Origin: Cytophagales bacterium
GTDB taxonomy: Bacteria; Bacteroidota; Bacteroidia; Cytophagales; Cyclobacteriaceae
DNA length: 64,000 nt
Direction of reading: 5' to 3'
NCBI GenBank assembly: GCA_017303795.1
Contig: JAFLBR010000008.1
Coordinates: 62,001-126,000 of the forward strand
Shown here: piece after piece, positions 61,234 to 64,000 of the stretch
Layout of the letters: every line of letters begins with the position of its first letter
Numbering within the stretch: the first letter of the stretch is position 1
Position numbers and translations under genes: made by a program
Notes under the pieces: model-generated
Told to the model about the DNA's origin: nothing
The model's database searches: none
What the model saw: only the letters and a program-made list of their open reading frames with translations

Positions 61234-62025
61234 TTAAGATAGAATTCCGCTTTCGCGGATCAGGATAAAAAGACCCATAGCCAGGGTTAGCCAGCCAAAA
61301 ACCTTGCGTAGATAGGCCGCTGGGCGCTTGCGCGCGATGGCGTGACCGGCCAGAATTCCGCCCACCGCCAGCGCTGTTATAGTTAACAAAAAGGGCCAGT
61401 CGATGGTATGGGTAAGCACATCGCCCAAAAAACCGAGTAAGGAATTGATGGCGATAATAAACAGTGAAGTTCCCACTGCGATTTTAAAATTCAGGCCGGT
61501 TAAAAACATAAGAGCGGGTATAATCAGAAATCCGCCACCGGCACCAACCAGTCCGGTTAAAAAACCGATCAGAATACCTTGAACAATTACCAGAAATGTG
61601 CGGAAGCGGGTGTGTTTTGCTTCGGGTTCTTTTCGGTTTTTAATCATTGAAAAGGAAGCCAACACCATCAAAATGCCAAACAACCCTAACAGCATAGCCC
61701 GTTTAGTAAGCGTAAACGATTCGGTTTGAAAAATAATTTCGGGTAGAGCTGGTACCACCCATTTGCGCGTGCTGAATATTACTACGATAGAAGGAATGCC
61801 AAACAGAATGCCGGTTCGCAGGTTAACCAGATGCTCGCGGTATTTAGGAATGGCGCCTACCAAACTTGTTGTGCCTACTATAAATAAAGAGTAGGCCGAA
61901 GCCAGTACAGGTTCAATACCAAACAGATAAACCAATATGGGGATGGAAAGAATAGAACCACCGCCACCCAATGCACCTAAAACCATACCTACCACAATGG
62001 CAGCAAAATATCCGAGTATCTCCAT
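61234..62025 (-). CDS. TauE/SafE-family sulfite exporter-like permease
   Basis: The product has 263 residues with eight hydrophobic helices. GALGGGGSILSIPILVYLFG near the N-terminus and GLVGAGGGFLIIPALMFLTG in the second half are the paired Gly-rich motifs of the family. It moves sulfite, sulfonates or organic acids across the inner membrane; the substrate is open. It lies 17 bp downstream of rlpA on the same strand. Confidence 0.9.
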   Translation of the reverse strand: MEILGYFAAIVVGMVLGALGGGGSILSIPILVYLFGIEPVLASAYSLFIVGTTSLVGAIPKYREHLVNLRTGILFGIPSIVVIFSTRKWVVPALPEIIFQTESFTLTKRAMLLGLFGILMVLASFSMIKNRKEPEAKHTRFRTFLVIVQGILIGFLTGLVGAGGGFLIIPALMFLTGLNFKIAVGTSLFIIAINSLLGFLGDVLTHTIDWPFLLTITALAVGGILAGHAIARKRPAAYLRKVFGWLTLAMGLFILIRESGILS

Positions 62026-62042
62026 TTATACCAGCATCGCCA

Positions 62043-62738
62043 TTACAGGCGACTGTAATCCACAACAAACGAATCGGGGAATTTCTTTTTTACTTCGGCC
62101 AGTAACTCATCGGCTTTAGGGCGTGTGCTTAACGGCCCCAGTATTAAACTATAATACTTTACTCCGTTAATTACTTTAACCTGCACCATTACATTTTTTT
62201 TGTACGAGTTTTTCAGGTTATCGGAAAGGCGCATCAGGTTAACTAATTCCTGGTATGTGCCTATCTGCACACCAAAACCTTTGGGCAGTAAACGACTAAT
62301 ACCAAAGTCATAGAATTCTTTTTCTTCCACGGTAACGTGATCAATACTTACCGGGCCCTCACCTTTGTTGGCTCTGCTCTTGCCATCACCGGCATCAATC
62401 ACTTCAATTTTTACTTCGGCAATTCCCTGATTGATAAAACCAAGTTTTTCGGCTGCTGATTTTGAGAGATCAATAATCCGACCTTCCACATATGGCCCGC
62501 GATCATTCACAACCACTTCAACACTTTCGTTGTTGGCCAGGTTGGTAACTTTTACTTTGGTACCGAATGGAAGCGTTTTATGGGCCGCTGTAAGTTTAGA
62601 GTGTTTGTACTTTTCTCCACTGGCAGTTGGGCTGCCTTCAAATTTGTCGGCATAAAACGAAGCTTTTCCAGTTTGGGTCTGCGCCAGTGCAACTCCAGCT
62701 GCGCAAATGGCAAAAAATAGCAAGACGATTTTTTTCAT
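62043..62738 (-). CDS. rlpA: RlpA-like lytic transglycosylase with SPOR domain
   Basis: The product has 231 residues from MKKIVLLFFAICAAGVALAQ (signal peptide; a TTG five codons earlier is not needed). The double-psi beta-barrel shows GKASFYADKFEGSPTASGE, the conserved VVVNDRGPYVEGRIIDLS with the catalytic Asp, and SKSAAEKLGF. The C-terminal 75 residues form a SPOR domain that binds denuded glycan at the septum. It acts in the periplasm on peptidoglycan. Confidence 0.9.
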   Translation of the reverse strand: MKKIVLLFFAICAAGVALAQTQTGKASFYADKFEGSPTASGEKYKHSKLTAAHKTLPFGTKVKVTNLANNESVEVVVNDRGPYVEGRIIDLSKSAAEKLGFINQGIAEVKIEVIDAGDGKSRANKGEGPVSIDHVTVEEKEFYDFGISRLLPKGFGVQIGTYQELVNLMRLSDNLKNSYKKNVMVQVKVINGVKYYSLILGPLSTRPKADELLAEVKKKFPDSFVVDYSRL

Positions 62739-62763
62739 CTTCAAATTTAGCAAGGTTTGAATA

Positions 62764-62814
62764 AACCTTTCAGGTCTTTTTTATTGCGTCATAAAGACCT
62801 GAAAGGTTTTTTGT
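62764..62814. repeat. perfect 16-bp inverted repeat between divergent genes
   Basis: AACCTTTCAGGTCTTT and its exact complement are separated by 13 nt and followed by a T run on the plus strand. It lies between the divergent starts of rlpA and guaB, where a terminator is not expected. The word is similar to short palindromes I recall between genes in other Bacteroidota. It may stop stray transcription into guaB. Confidence 0.7.
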
Positions 62815-62856
62815 TTAGAGTTAAAGTACCCTATAGTTTTTGTTTTAAACCTGGTG

Positions 62857-62886
62857 TTGGTAATCGGGCTTTTTGAATTAACTTTG
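62857..62886 (+). promoter_or_regulatory. promoter of guaB, Bacteroidota type
   Basis: TTG at 62857-62859 and TAACTTTG at 62879-62886 with a spacer of exactly 19 bp match the consensus. The same TAACTTTG box is used at tRNA-His. It ends 33 bp before the guaB ATG. Confidence 0.8.
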
Positions 62887-62919
62887 CCCGGCAAATAACG
62901 AATCCTAATCTTATTTGCC

Positions 62920-64000
62920 ATGGCCCACGATTCTTCCAAATTCCTTTTTGAAGCCCTTACTTACGATGATGTGCTGCTGGTTCCGGCCTACAGCGAAGTG
63001 CTTCCACGCGAAACCTCAACCGTTGGCTCGCTCACCAAAAAAATAAAGCTCAACATTCCTATTATTTCGGCTGCGATGGATACCGTTACCGAAGCCGAAC
63101 TTGCCATTGGTATTGCGTTGGAAGGTGGCCTCGGGTTTATTCATAAAAACATGACTATTGCCGAGCAGGCCGCCCAAGTGCGCAAAGTAAAACGCTCGCA
63201 AAGTGGAATGATTCTCGATCCGGTTACCCTGCAAATAAACTCTACGGTGCGCGATGCTGAAAAAATTATGCGCGAGTTTAAGATTGGTGGTATTCCGGTT
63301 GTAGATGGCAACGGTAAATTAGTTGGCATTATCACCAACCGCGATTTACGTTTTCAAAAAGATATGTCGCTGCCCATCGAGCAGATCATGACGAAAGAAA
63401 ACCTGATCACCGCTCCGGAAGGAATTACACTTGAGAAAGCAGAAGTGCTTTTGCAGAAATACAAAATTGAAAAACTGCCCATTGTAAATAAGAAAGGTAA
63501 ACTCACCGGCCTTGTTACCTATAAAGACATCTTAAAGAAAAAAAATAAACCCAACGCATGCCACGATGAGTACGGGCGGCTGCGGGTAGGCGCTGCTGTG
63601 GGCGTTACTGCCGATGTGGTTGAGCGCATCAGTGCATTAAAAAATTCGGGTGTAGATATTATCAGTATTGATACGGCCCACGGACATTCTAAAGGTGTGA
63701 TTGAAGCTGCCAAGAGTGTGCGTAAAAAATTTCCCGAACTTCAATTGGTAGTAGGCAACATTGCCACTGGCGAAGCCGCCAAAGCATTAGCAAAGGCTGG
63801 TGCCGATGCCGTAAAAGTTGGAGTTGGCCCTGGCAGTATTTGTACTACGCGTATCGTGGCTGGCATTGGGTTGCCACAACTCTCTGCTGTTTATGAAGCC
63901 GCGAAAGCGTTACGCGGAAGCGATGTGAAAGTAATTGCCGATGGCGGCATTCGATTCTCGGGCGATGTGGTTAAAGCATTGGCAGCCGGAGCAGATAGTG
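62920..64000 (+). CDS. guaB: IMP dehydrogenase, 3' end cut off by window
   Basis: The first 360 residues are present; the family has about 490. The start [20 protein letters not shown] is typical, with [14 protein letters not shown] in the core, two CBS domains at about residues 100-210 ([19 protein letters not shown] and [20 protein letters not shown]), the loop DTAHGHS, and the catalytic Cys in GPGSICTTR. It oxidises IMP to XMP in guanine nucleotide synthesis with NAD+. The window ends in the phosphate-binding [10 protein letters not shown] region. Confidence 0.97.
   Translation, partial: MAHDSSKFLFEALTYDDVLLVPAYSEVLPRETSTVGSLTKKIKLNIPIISAAMDTVTEAELAIGIALEGGLGFIHKNMTIAEQAAQVRKVKRSQSGMILDPVTLQINSTVRDAEKIMREFKIGGIPVVDGNGKLVGIITNRDLRFQKDMSLPIEQIMTKENLITAPEGITLEKAEVLLQKYKIEKLPIVNKKGKLTGLVTYKDILKKKNKPNACHDEYGRLRVGAAVGVTADVVERISALKNSGVDIISIDTAHGHSKGVIEAAKSVRKKFPELQLVVGNIATGEAAKALAKAGADAVKVGVGPGSICTTRIVAGIGLPQLSAVYEAAKALRGSDVKVIADGGIRFSGDVVKALAAGADS

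Overview
The window looks like chromosome of a Cytophagales-type member of the Bacteroidota; I cannot name the genus. The grounds are a SusC/SusD pair, a PorW/SprE homologue (type IX secretion and gliding), many lipoproteins with a Cys lipobox, few Shine-Dalgarno sites, several promoters of the TTG-N19-TAnnTTTG type, and an ATP synthase cluster without atpD/atpC. Base composition is roughly 43% GC, with AT-rich dips at 5.6-6.8 kb and inside the DNA methyltransferase gene.

Layout. 0-10 kb is housekeeping: dxs (5' end cut off), a zinc-ribbon membrane protein, tRNA-His, pyrC, a DEAD-box helicase, rho and serS. Between the helicase and rho sits an AT-rich insert with a frameshifted YwqG-like gene and a small gene, ended by a second copy of the rho terminator. 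10-15.5 kb holds a methyltransferase fused to a nuclease-like domain, a TspO-like membrane protein, a prolyl oligopeptidase, a small lipoprotein and three copies of an ~88-bp double-hairpin repeat. 15.5-23.6 kb is uvrC, a class A PBP, porW/sprE, an M23 peptidase and a bactofilin. 23.7-29.4 kb is the atpZ-I-B-E-F-H-A-G cluster, with hairpins on both sides of atpE. 29.5-34.3 kb is a tight plus-strand run (UbiA-like enzyme, methyltransferase, PAS histidine kinase, GNAT protein, VTT membrane protein). 34.3-39.1 kb is a minus-strand run (class V aminotransferase, penicillin acylase family protein, Crp/Fnr regulator, 26-aa membrane peptide, DUF2892 protein) with a good candidate Crp-type operator.

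39.1-43.5 kb is rich in intergenic repeats and holds a secreted-protein gene broken by two apparent one-base homopolymer losses, an MFS transporter, a GxxExxY gene inside imperfect inverted repeats, and a NadR-like kinase. 43.6-53.7 kb holds an amine oxidase, then a TetR-controlled SusCD locus with an exported EEP-family phosphodiesterase and an exported NPP-type phosphatase. This suggests uptake of a phosphoester nutrient rather than a plain glycan. 53.7-55.4 kb is a compact arsenic operon (arsR, arsM, a 47-aa ORF, arsC) with a perfect ArsR-type palindrome. 55.5-61.2 kb is a tetR-ABC-hlyD-tolC export operon whose ATPase lacks several catalytic residues and whose promoter region carries two palindromes exactly two helical turns apart. 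The window ends with a TauE-type permease, RlpA and the start of guaB.

The best leads beyond routine annotation are the phosphoester SusCD locus, the degenerate ABC exporter with its tandem operator, the GxxExxY unit bounded by inverted repeats, the two families of intergenic hairpin repeats, the methyltransferase-nuclease fusion with its foreign-looking specificity region, and three apparent one-base homopolymer frameshifts that may be either mutations or assembly errors.
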